Shown here: in pieces, positions 1 through 10,579 of the stretch | Layout of the letters: the number at the start of each line of letters is the position of its first letter | How positions within the stretch are numbered: the first letter of the stretch is position 1 | DNA from: Diplosphaera chodatii | Taxonomy: Eukaryota; Chlorophyta; Trebouxiophyceae; Prasiolales; Stichococcaceae | Direction of reading: 5' to 3' | DNA: 64,000 nt | Assembly: GCA_032358165.1 (NCBI GenBank) | Contig: JAALGY010000014.1 | Span: 372,001 to 436,000, forward strand | Made by a program: the position numbers and the translations under genes | Notes under the pieces: model-generated | What the model was told of the DNA's origin: nothing | Database searches by the model: none | What the model saw: the letters and a program-made list of their open reading frames with translations, nothing else

Positions 1-914
1 CGGATGAGAAGCAGCAGCATGTCAGACATTATCCCAGCATCTGAGCACCTAACAAGCAGTGTCACGAAGGGCTGCTTGTGGCTACTTGATCATGCATCCA
101 ACTGCAGCGGTACCTGGAGGTGCTGTCATCATAGACATCCACGACGTCGGACAGCGCATGCACCGCGGCGACCTCCGACAGCAGCCGCACCATCGGCGTG
201 CCCAGCTTGGCCTGCGAGGCATGCAGGATTGACTTGCATGCACCTGCATGTGACCTTTGTCGTGATGCACTCGGCCATACGAAGGACTGCAGGGTACAGT
301 GGACAGGCACACCGCACCTGCACAGCATCCATGGACAGCTGTTCTGAGAGCATGGCTTCCGCCAGCACGCCCGCGGCAATGGCCTCGGCATCCAGCGGGA
401 TGCCTCCCGCCGAGAGATCTGCCAGCTGCAGTGCCACGGCCAGCAGCTGGCCTGTGATGATCGGCAAGTCCTCCTGCTGCACCGTCGTATCTGAGCCGCT
501 GCCAGACATGTCAGCGATCTGCAGAGCCGCCCTTGAGACGTCTGGGGACAGCAGCTGCGCTGCCTGATCTTCTGCAGGGCTTTCATGTGCGAGCTGCCAC
601 TGTTGCTCCTGCACCTGCCGCAGCTGCCTGTGCTGTGCCTGTGGAGGCTGCGTGGGTGGCAGCTGTGCTGTGCGGGCAGCCAGCAGCAGCTGGATGGCAG
701 CCAGCAGGGTATCGGCCGAGGCACCAGTTGCATTACGTGGCAGTAGCCTGGCAGTCAACTGGTCCCAGAGGCCCATGAATGCCGCCAGCGTGCGGCCGCC
801 TGGGAGCTGTAGTGCCAGGTCAGCTGCTGGCTGTGGCCTTGATGGCCCTGCCTCTGCACCCCCCTGTGACGCATCTGTGCCCGCTGCGAAATCATGCTGG
901 CGTGCTCCAGGCTC
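1..914 (-). CDS. RelA/SpoT-homologue (RSH, CRSH-like) HD-fold domain protein, partial
   Basis: Only part of the gene is in the window; it runs off the left edge. Exons read on the minus strand: 914-318, 211-114 and 48-<1, with phases that fit (0, then 2). The first exon carries a low-complexity stretch and then a segment like the RSH hydrolase fold (LDAEAIAAGVLAEAM, compare LDAESIAAGLLHDTVED in RSH proteins). The second gives LGTPMVRLLSEVAAVHALSD then VDVYDDSTS, and the third reads SDAGIMSDMLLLLI, like the S..L..M..D.RVLLIKLA helix. The His-Asp pair needed for ppGpp hydrolysis is replaced by Ala-Glu, so the domain is probably hydrolase-dead, as in plant calcium-activated RSH (CRSH). Synthetase and any EF-hand parts would lie outside the window. 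The true start is not found; further exons upstream of 914 are likely (acceptor at 915-916). Family call is by motif only and moderately sure. Confidence 0.5.
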
Positions 915-1747
915 CTGTGGTCAAGGTACAATTCAAGAGTCAGCTGCATGCAGTAAATGCCATTTGACCAAGGCAAACGCACCAGCATACACGCATGCAG
1001 CGTGGTTATATGAAGGACAAGGACGCTGCCATACGCTACAAACCTGTGCAGGGGACTTGTGCCCAGCGGCTCCGGCACGCTTGAAGTGCAGCGTTGCGCT
1101 GCGTGCATGTGTATGTACGCTGTGATGTCGCAGGTGCACATGCCGATGCTTGTGCACCCGGGCTGCAGGTCTGGAGGACCATGCTGATCCAATCAGCCGG
1201 AAGACTTCTGCCGGCCGACGCAGGTCCGCTGTGGATGCAGCTGGCGTCCGGTTCATCTGCACGCGCTGCTGGCCGTGCCGCCCATCTCCCTGACGTTTCA
1301 CAGCAATTGGTCCGTGCTAACGCCACGAACTCAAGACTGCTACTGTGCGATATCGACTTCACAAGTTGATACAAGCACCCAGATCTTACTTCTGCTTGGC
1401 CCAAAACTGTTTGTCGCTCTGCCTCCTCGTTGTCAGCAAAGTCAGCACAGCCGATCAGTCTGATGGCTACGGCGGGCAAACGATGCCACAGGATACTGCT
1501 CTAGGATACGATATCGAAGCCTCAGCCATAGGAGGCCATGCAAGCTGTGCTGGATGACGGATCTGACCGAGGCATGCCACGCCTGGTAGCCAGCAGCATT
1601 CCGCATCCCGGACCCCCTGCCGGATTTGCATTTGGCAATGCCCACCGCAGATTGTGCACGGCCGTGCATTGCAGGCATTGATCTTCGTGCCGTATCCGCC
1701 AGCCACAACTGATCCAGTGTGTCTACAAAGAGCTTGCTTAGGTCAGC
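915..1747. other. Divergent intergenic region between RSH-like gene and ENR
   Basis: No coding segment with family resemblance was found. The space must hold the promoter of the reductase gene on the plus strand and the 5' end, perhaps more exons, of the RSH-like gene on the minus strand. I see no clear TATA box or repeat. Confidence 0.4.
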
Positions 1748-4138
1748 ATGCATAGCAGCATGGCAGCGATTCGGGGGCCAGTCACTGCACATGTTCGGTC
1801 TGTGCACCATGCACTTGGCGCAGTCGCCAGTCCTGCACCGCGCAGTGCAGCCGCCAGCTGCATGCTGCAGCAGCTGAAACCGAGCTGCCCGCTTATCAGC
1901 AAGGTGCACACGGCGGTGAGCCGGCGGCATTGCTCCAGCAGCAGATCGGGTGCTGTGCGGGTGCAGGCCAGCGGCAGTGGCCTGAAAATCGATCTGACCG
2001 GTGCTGCTCCACATGATGTGTAACATCAGTGCATTGCAGTCGCGGCATGCCTGTCGCTTACAGCTGCCATATTGGATGGTGCTGAAGGCACTCAGATCAC
2101 CACGGTGGAACCTGACTCATGATCCGTTGATGCATGTGGCTTGTCACCTGCGACAAGCGAACGATCACATGCACTCTTGATGCCGCAGGCAAGAAGGCAT
2201 TCATCGCGGGCGTCGCTGATGACCAGGCAGGTCACTGGAGTCCTCTTGTCACACCCGCACTCATCCCTCCATCGTAAGCAATGCAGTCCGGCCCTAGTCT
2301 AGAGTTCCCTTTCCGTTCTCATGCATGATGCCGATTTGCAGGGTTTCGGCTGGGCAATTGCCAAGGCGCTTGCAGAGGCTGGCGCTGAGATCAGTCTGGG
2401 TGTTTGGGTGAGACTTGGGTCATTGGATTTTTCCTTGTGCTTGTAGCTCAGCTTCTGTGTGGCGACTGCAGCGGGCAGCCCCACAGCTGGGCCACAGCTG
2501 AGACCTGGCTATGTATGGTGCACAGGTGCCGGCAATGAACATCTTCGAGAGCAGCTTGCGGCGTGGCAAGTTTGACGAGAGCCGCAAGCTGTCTGATGGC
2601 TCGCTGATGGAGTTCACGCACATATACCCCATGGACGCCGTATATGACACTCCAGAGGATGTCCCGCAGGAGGTGAGACCCCTGGCACCAGCTCAGCAGC
2701 TGATTACACCTGTTATTTATTCTGGCAACTGTTGCCAGCAACCGCAGCACCATGTAGAGCATCAAGTGAAACAGGCAGAGCTGTTGGGTGCCCGCGCATT
2801 ACAGCACTGCACATGTCGCTGCAGGTGCGGGACAACAAGCGGTACGCAGCCGCTGACAAGTTCACCGTGCAGGAAACAGCAGAGGCCGTCAAGGCAGATG
2901 TTGGTAATATTGATGTCCTGGTGCACTCGCTGGCCAATGGCCCCGAGGTCACCAAGCCCCTGCTGGAGACATCCCGCAAGGTGCAAGTGCTGGCATACTT
3001 GGCGCAAACCTGCGGTCCTGATCACAGTTCAGCAACTAACATGTGCAGTCCGCAAGGCATGTCAATCAAGACACTGCATTCAGTTGTAGCATGCTGTTAG
3101 AGCGGGCCGGGTGTGCTGAGCTCACTGTTGCATGGCTGCAGGGATACCTGGCAGCCGTCAGTGCATCTGCATACTCCTTTGTGTCGATGCTCCAGCACTT
3201 TGGCCCTCTCATGAACAAGGGGGGCGCGACCATCTCCCTGACATACCTGGCCTCAGAGCAGATTGTGCCAGGTAGGAAGGCTTGCTAGCGGAGATAGCTG
3301 TCAGTGGGCTGCCGTAGCCGCTCCGCAAGTCAAGAACCAGAGTGCTGCATTCTGCAGGCTATGGTGGCGGCATGAGCTCAGCAAAGGCAGCGCTGGAGTC
3401 CGACACCCGGGTGCTGGCCTACGAGGCAGGCCGCAAGTTTGGCGTGCGTGTGAACACCATCTCAGCTGGGCCTCTGGGCTCCCGTGCAGCCAAGGTGTGC
3501 ACATGGAGAGATGCGCCTGGTTGCTGAGCATTGGCGTGGTGCCTACCAAACATAAGCAGCGTCGGAACATTGCAGCGCACTGCTCCTGTCTAATGTTGTT
3601 TTGTCTATAATTCCAACAAACCGCAAAAACAGAGCTAGCTGCACATACCCGACTGACACTTGTCATGCTTGACTACAGGCCATTGGCTTCATTGATGACA
3701 TGATCAGGTGAGCGACGTGCACACATGGATTCTGACACATGTGATGGTCGAACAGCAGGAGTGTCGTTCATATTGCATTAAGCATAGGGCAGTTGGCAGC
3801 CATCAAGCACACCCTGCGAGGCGATCGCTTGTACTGTCCCTGCAGATACTCGCATGAGAATGCGCCAATGCAGAAGGAGCTGGCAGCCCCAGAGGTTGGC
3901 GCGGCTGCAGCATTTCTGGTGTCCCCGCTCGCATCTGCTATCACAGGCAGCACGGTGTACGTGGACAACGGCCTGAACAACATGGCGCTGGTAACGCTTT
4001 CATCGGGCTGCTGTTGCCTGCATCCCAAAGCTGCCGCAGCTGTATTGACGCCTAACCAACCGTCCTGTGGGCACTGACACAAGAAAGCTGTATGCTATGC
4101 AGGCCCTGGATTCGAAGTCCCTGGTGAAGCAGGAGTAA
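1748..4138 (+). CDS. ENR1: Enoyl-[acyl-carrier-protein] reductase (NADH), plastid FabI/MOD1 type
   Basis: Reduces the trans-2-enoyl-ACP double bond, the last step of each fatty acid elongation cycle, in the plastid stroma. Ten exons: 1748-2000, 2189-2226, 2342-2407, 2526-2672, 2825-2980, 3142-3271, 3358-3494, 3679-3707, 3846-3990, 4103-4138, giving 378 aa with every junction in phase. Residues 1 to about 80 are Ser/Ala/His/Arg-rich, like a transit peptide. After it come the FabI signatures: nucleotide-binding [20 protein letters not shown], then [28 protein letters not shown] followed by [20 protein letters not shown], and [20 protein letters not shown], ending [12 protein letters not shown]. 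Start: the ATG at 1748 opens the transit peptide frame. Intron 2 has a GC donor (2227) that is required to give DDQ-GFGW. Exon 8 is a 29-nt micro-exon. Very sure of identity; plastid targeting is inferred. Confidence 0.96.
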
Positions 4139-4552
4139 TGCTGGCGTCCTGTTGATGCTGTGCCCGTATGGATGGAATCATTGGACCGTCTTTTGGGGTT
4201 TCAGCACTGCTGTCAGAAGAGCATACGGTAGTGTTCCCAAGGACAACCTCGGCAGGCCATCTATACGTGGTGCAGTCAGTTCGACGTCTGCAATGAGAGT
4301 TGCTGCGAGCACGTCAGCTGACTCTCATCACACTCTCGACAGCATGGGGGCTTCAAACTTCATCGATCGAAACATAGAGTGTACATGTAGCAAACATCTT
4401 TCTGACGGCAATAAAACAGCAGCAACAAACGTTATCGCATAGAGTACCAGCACGGGTAAACGACATGACCTGCACACCTATGCCATCCGAATCATATAGC
4501 CGCTCAGCATATGCAAGTTCTGCACAGGTGTATCTCTGTGCGCATGCCTCCC
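4139..4552. other. Convergent 3' intergenic region (ENR / Mpv17)
   Basis: Both neighbouring genes end here. An AATAAA lies at 4410-4415 on the plus strand, 270 nt after the ENR stop; it may or may not be used. No gene seen. Confidence 0.4.
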
Positions 4553-6422
4553 TCAGTGCGCCTCCAAGCCGGGGACCCCCTCCACGGGGATGTGCCCAGC
4601 GAAAGACAGGTAGGTGTTCCAGATGAGCGACACCATGCTGGAGAACAGCACCTGCATGAATAGCAGCACATGTGAGCATGTTACATCACACCTCTTCAGG
4701 CAGAGGCAGCATTTCGAGATAATGTTGCAGATGTCATGTCTGTGCGGTGAGCAGCGCAGAGACCAAGCAATTTCCAACAAATGCAATGCAGTGATCACCC
4801 GCTGCTCCGGCGGCACGAAGCGGAAGTTGACAAACTGGAAGAATGGCCACAGCTTCCAGTTGGCGATGATGGCGTCCTTCCAGTCCTGCTTCAGCTTTGG
4901 CACCGCCTCACCAGGCTTGCCCTGCATGGACACACACTCAACGAGCTTGGAGTCGTATGCCCATCATACCTGGCTCAAGCATCCGCACAGTTCAGCGATC
5001 TTACTCAGCAAAACAATCCGCAGCACAACAGCAGGGCGAATGGCAAGCGCACCTCCAGTACTTTCAGGGTGGCGAAGTTGAGTGCCACGAAGGGCGGCGC
5101 AAAGAGCAGCTGGTCCATGGCCTGTGTGGAGTGCAGAAATAGGGGTTCAAACTTTGCTGGCATTGAGGGTCTAAGCAGGCTTGCACATATCCATCATTTT
5201 CACCAGTATGTTAATGGCCAGCAGGCTGAAACAAGCTCCCATAAATCAGGCAACTGGGGGAGTGATGTAAGGCTCACCAGCCGAATCAGAGCGGCACCAG
5301 TGCCGGTGCCGGGTGCAATGCTCGCGTTCAGACCGTACCAGTAGTGCAGCACGGGGCCAATCATCAACAGCCCCTGTGTGGAATCAGGGCACAAAAGTGA
5401 GGAGACTGTGCAAAACCGTGCACAACGGCTGCCATCTGTGCGATTGCGATTGCCGACATGTAAACATAGTATGTGTACTGACATGAGCGCTACAATGCAG
5501 ACATGGCATCACTGAGCAGTGCAACCTCAGGACGGCAATCTGTTGCAGCTCAGACTCATCCTCACCAGGCCAGCGAAGCGGATGAGACGTGCCACGTCCA
5601 CCTTGTCTTTCTTCTCCACTGCAAGCTGGGCAATCAGGTCGCCGATGGCATTGAGGATCGCCGCCGTGATCGACTTGGTCAGGATCTGTGCCCAGCACGG
5701 AGTGTAATCAGTGTCTGACATGAGGTACTGGGTCCATCAGCAAACTAGGTAGGCTTCTGCCTGTCCGCAACCCTTTGGCTACCTCCAAGTGGCATTAGCG
5801 TTACCTCACTTGCCCAAGCATGTCAGACAACATCAACATCACATAGACACGCATCCCCTGCCTCACCGGGCTGGTCTCCAGCGACCGCAGGTAGCCAGCC
5901 CACAGGCCACCGCCGCCACCGGCGCTGCTGCCGCCGCCGCCGCCACCGCCGCTGCCGCTGATGCCGCCCGGCGGCGGCGGCACCGCGGCTCCACCGCTGG
6001 CACCACCGCCCACGCCACGCATGTTGATGGAGCGCTTGCCTGTGGATCAGGACGGTCGGCGATGATCTCCTCACCGCTGCAGGCTGTCCCGCAGCTCGTG
6101 GGTGTTTGCGCAACGAACACTGCCACCAGGGGCAAACTGCTGTGTCGCACTGCCGTGACCTGTATAATGTACTTTATAGGGCAAATTTACAGTCTCAGCA
6201 GAAGGGACACAAGTGCGCACCACCGGGGGTCTTAGGGGTGCTCGATGGTGCCATGCCCTTGGGCATGCCCTTCGCTGCGCTCGAGCTGCCGAAACCGGCA
6301 TGCCCACTGCGCTGCGCAAGGATCGGCACCCTGATGCTGCTCCGGGCTGCCTGCGATCTGCCACCCTGCACCAGAGCGTGCCGGAGCCCGGCCATGCCCG
6401 TGCGAGCCAGCATGCTCTGCAT
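4553..6422 (-). CDS. Mpv17/PMP22 family inner-membrane protein
   Basis: Small organelle membrane protein with four hydrophobic spans; family members sit in mitochondria, peroxisomes or plastids and are thought to act as channels. Seven exons on the minus strand: 6422-6224, 6039-5867, 5685-5566, 5373-5278, 5121-5053, 4921-4799, 4651-4553 (292 aa). The family core starts at WAGYLRSLETSP and ILTKSITAAILNAIGDLIAQ, then GPVLHYWYGLN, PPFVALNFATLKVLE, and the diagnostic DAIIANWKLWPFFQFVNFRF with VPPEQR, then SLIWNTYLSFAGH. The N-terminal about 65 residues are Arg/Ser/Ala-rich (MQSMLARTGMAGLRHAL), like an organelle presequence. They are followed by a Gly/Pro/Ala-rich linker (exon 2) with runs of up to seven Gly, an unusual insert for the family. 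The start at 6422 is chosen because it opens the presequence; an in-frame ATG also lies at 6467. Confidence 0.93.
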
Positions 6423-6932
6423 CTTGCTTATGTTGACGTTTTGTATAGTGTCGCAATCGTGTTCCACAGTGCAATGTGAAGAAGACCCAAGATCTTTTCA
6501 AATCGCGTTCCGAGTCCAGCTCAGACTCCACAGCTTCTTCCTACATCGCATGGACGCATGGACAAGCTTCAGATGCACCAAAAAGATACTGTTTCCTGTT
6601 CTGTTTGCACATCTTGCAAGCATCCACGGACCATTGCATGCGGTGGGTGCTGTCGATCAGACTGGCGCAGTGAGCATCTGCCCGGCCTGGTGGCAGCGCA
6701 GGCAAAGTCCAGGCAAGCATGCAGCGCACCTGTTGCCTCAGGCTGTCAGCCCCGACATCAATGTACTGTTCACCTTGTCTGTCACACAGTATTGCAATGC
6801 ACACATAACAGACGCAGGTTGCCTCTGCTTCACCAGCTGCACGTGACTGCAACCCGCAGGCCTCACAGCAGTTTGCACCTTGGCATGAGTCACTCAACAT
6901 GCAGGTGGTCGTCAGCAGTACGGTCAGGCAGC
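6423..6932. other. Divergent intergenic region (Mpv17 / CD2BP2-like)
   Basis: Must carry the promoters of both flanking genes. Several short open frames occur, but none resembles a protein family or has matching splice phase. No repeat seen. Confidence 0.4.
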
Positions 6933-9900
6933 ATGCCGCCGCGCGGCAAGAAGCGGGTGCGCATGGAGGATGATCTAGGGGACGGGGTTGCCGAGGCGGG
7001 CCCGGCGGAGCCGGCGACCAAGACGGACGCCATCATCCAGTCAGTGCTGCAGGAGCAGGATCAGACCAAGGGGCAGACGAAATCGGGCAAGCCACACAAA
7101 GGTGTGTCCATGCGTGTCGTGTAGCTCGAGGAGGCCTTGGCATGCATGGGCGCATGCTGATGCCTCTCGCTGGTCATCCGCATGGCTGTCTGGTCGCGCA
7201 CACTGGAGAGCATTGCCATGCAGAGAAGGGGGTGGCAGTTGAGGAGGTGGAGGCGGCGGAAGAGGATGGGGTGGTGCTGCCGTCTCGTGTCAAGCAGACG
7301 CGCGAGGAGCGGCGCAAGGCCCGCTCCAAGGGTATCTGTTTGCGACTGTATGTCCTGCTGCATGCTGTGGCTGGCATGATGCGTACTCGGGCTGTACACC
7401 CAGTTCTGTGTCAAACGCCATCATGCAAGCAGCGCATCTGGCGTCTCGTCAGACCCGTGTCCGAGCAGCCAGCTGCCTGGGCTGCAGCGGACGACACGGA
7501 GCTGCTGCCAGACAACGAGGTCGCGCGGGCTGAGGAGGCCCTGCAGCAGCCCGAGGAGGACGGCATCCAGCTGGAGCCCTTCAACCTGGCGCAGGTGGGG
7601 TTGTAGGGTTCGAGGCACGGCTTACTTTGTCGGGGCTGGCAGGCGGACTCAGCTTTAGGCCTGCAGATGGCGCACGATAAGGCAGCAGTCCAGTCCTCTG
7701 CCACCTGTGTGCAGCTGTCGCTTTGCGGGGTCCGTGAAAACACAGCTGTCATCAGAATCGGTCAAGGTACAGCTAGGCAGGATGCTCTCACAAACACTGG
7801 TGGGGTCCACATGGTGCACTGCACTCATGAGTGCCTGCACCGCCTGCAGGAGCGTGCCGAGGGGCACTTTGACGAGTCGGGCCACTACATCGAGAACAGG
7901 GACAAGGACGATGCGACTGACGCCTGGCTCGCATCAGAGGAGGGTGGGTCCTGTTGCCAGTTGCTGAGCCGACCCAACAATATTGGCTATGCGAGGACCA
8001 CAGTGCATCTGTACAAATGATGCGACGTCGCCATGGCCGACTGATAGGACCCCATGTGAACATGTTGCACCTGTGCAGCTGCGGAGGTGAGCGAGGCGGT
8101 GAAGCGGGCGGTTGCGGAACGGGAGCGCGCGATGGCCGCTGCCGAGGACGCGCCCGTCATGTCCACCGTGCAGATGGCGCAGCTCAAGTCCCTCATCGCA
8201 GAGGCACGTGCAGCTTTGGTGGAACCCACGGCAACCTGCACCAGGCCAGGCACCCGGCGGGCAGGCGGCTGGTTGCGTCGATGGGCGTCGAGGGATGTGC
8301 CGGCATACAATCGGGCTGCTGACTGGCAGTCCTCGGCCTGCCGTTGCCAGCGCTGCTCTGTGTCATCACAGGTCCTCGAGCCTGGGGAGACGGTGACGGG
8401 GGGCCTGAAGCGCCTTGGCACGACAGCAGGCAGCGGGCAGCGGCGGCCCGGCAAGCGCGGCGGCAGCGCGCCACCTGGCAGAGGGTGCACTTCTTGATGC
8501 CACAGGAAGCCAGTTGATAAGCTGCAAATTGCTGCAATGATGCATGTCCTTCGGCTGTACGTCTCACGCAATAACTTGCCACATTCCAAAACCGTGGTCG
8601 TTGGAGGCCAAGGTCAGCCGAGGTAGTAGCTGTGAAGCCGTGTCAATTCCATACGTCCAACACAACATGCATCCGTGGTACGATCTGCAGGAGCCAAGAG
8701 GGTAGGGTGGGGTCTCCAGCAGAGATGGCAGCTGCCAAGGCAGACTTCAACCGCCTGACAGAGGCGGCCAGCCAGCTCATGGACAGCGGGGAGCTGGATG
8801 TCTACTCCCTGAAGCAGGTGCACACATAGCTCCGACATCATGTAGCCCCTGGCACCCTGGAGTACCTGCACGGCATGGTTGCAGGAGGCTGCCTGCAGCA
8901 CAATGCAGCAGTGACTATTTATTTACAGAAGACGGTGCACTCCATGACTCCATTAGCCCCTGGGTCCAGCTCTAAGATGGGCCTGGTTCATCAATCATGC
9001 AGACTCAGCCTGCTCAGTGTGGTTCTTGTCTCCTAGCAGGAGGACTTTGCCAAGGCAGCCAGCCTGTTTGCGAGCAAGCCAGCTGTGGAAGCGGCTGAGA
9101 AGGACATGTTTGCCGGCAGCGATGGCGACGACATGTTTGCCGACTCGGATGCCGAGGGGGCAGACAAGCCGAAGCCGGCAGCCAAGCCCGCCAGTGGTGG
9201 AGCCGCCGCGCAGTCTGCAGCAGAGCCGGCAGGCGCCTCCGCAGCGCAGCCCAGCGCGAATGCGGCGGCTACGGGTGGAACTGCAGGTCCAGCAGCCAGC
9301 GCAGGTGCCAGTGCCCAGACTGGGCAATGAAATCAGCGGGCAGTTCCAGCTGTGCATGCTGGCTGATGACCACAGCACGTGTGTCGCAGTGTGCCGGTGC
9401 CAGCACATACCTTCACAGGTTCGCAATGCTGTCGCTGATGCTGTCGCCCTGTGCACTGCAGGCACGGCATCAGCAGGGCCGGCGTCCGCAGGTGTCACCG
9501 CGCGGCCCGACACCTCCGGCGCCGCAGCACCCACCACGGACTACAGCAGCTGGCCCATCAAGGAGCTGCAACGTGTGCTGCGGGAGAACGGCCAGGTGTG
9601 CAGCTGTTGCGATATGCAAATCCTGCAAACCAGCTGACGTGAAATGCTTGCTGCATCTGACAACTGGTGTGCTGCATTTGAAAACCTACCATTTGCAAAG
9701 ATGGCGCCGGTACCAACATATGCAGGACCCCAGCGGCATAGTTGAGAAAGGGGACCTTGTAGCAAGAGTAGAATCCGTAGCAGCAAAGACGGCAGCTTCT
9801 AATGGCACAGCCGCTGTGCCGCCAGGCTACATTTTCGACCCCGAGTCCAAGTACTACTACTCGGAGCAGAGTCGGCTGTTCTATGACACCGCCTCAGGTG

Positions 9901-9974
9901 GCTACTTCTCACAGGACGACGGCAACTGGTACAGCTGGGACGGCAGTGCCTTCGTTGCACACCCAAAGCCGTGA
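6933..9974 (+). CDS. CD2BP2: CD2BP2/LIN1-like U5 snRNP-associated protein
   Basis: CD2BP2 (yeast Lin1, U5-52K) is a U5 snRNP assembly factor. Ten exons: 6933-7101, 7224-7331, 7488-7594, 7850-7943, 8079-8218, 8372-8484, 8691-8817, 9040-9304, 9462-9595, 9726-9974 (501 aa), all in phase. Family marks: basic N-terminus MPPRGKKRVRMEDD, VLPSRVKQTREERRKARSK, GIQLEPFNLAQERAEGHFDE then SGHYIEN and DAWLASEE (compare the EEGHFD...DAWLD block), LEPGETVTGGLKRLG, and a second helix-rich block (FNRLTEAASQLMDSGELDVY). Residues near DYSSWPIKELQRVLRENGQ with GIVEKGDLVARVE look SAP-like. The C-terminus (YIFDPESKYYYSEQSRLFYD, then GGYFSQDDGNWYSWDG) is an aromatic OCRE-like repeat; no GYF domain is visible. An in-frame ATG upstream (6885) is less likely because the basic family start is at 6933. 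Confidence 0.85.
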
Positions 9975-10579
9975 TGTGGCAGACGCTCTTGAGGAGCAGG
10001 TACTAGCAATGGGCTATGGCAATGTGAAGTTGCAGTCTGACCTGCACGTCTTTGCAGCATCCGGGCACCTACTACGTGTAAACAAGACATTATGACACCG
10101 AGAGCATGCCCCACGTCTGCAGACGACTGTATGGTGCCAACACCATGAGCTCCAACCACTCCTAAGATCCTGAACGCGCACTTCCCTCTGTAACACGTCA
10201 CAAACCACAACCTACCTCCTATCGACATGTGATACCGCGCACCTAAGACGCTGTGCACCAACAGGTTGCTATACATCTGTCTAATCAGATCCTGCTGCTG
10301 CATGAGCCAGCACATCAAAGAATGGGGTGCAGGCGGGCAGCCAGCTCCGTTGTCAGGGCATGCCGCTGTGCAGGCGTGATCAGGCCCTTCGCCTGCACAC
10401 ATCATTGGAGTGCTGATCAGCTGCTTGATGCAGTGGCGCGAGCGACCTTGGGGTGTCAGTACCCCTCGGCACCAGCATGTGGAGGACGACTGGCGAGCAA
10501 CATGATGTGGCAATCTGCCTGCCGGTTGCCCGACTTGCCCAGGGGTGCCTGCCAATATGCATCTGGCTGGCTGCAATCT
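9975..10579. other. Convergent 3' intergenic region (CD2BP2-like / DGK)
   Basis: Lies between two stop codons facing each other. No coding resemblance, repeat or RNA gene seen; presumably two 3' UTRs. Confidence 0.4.
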
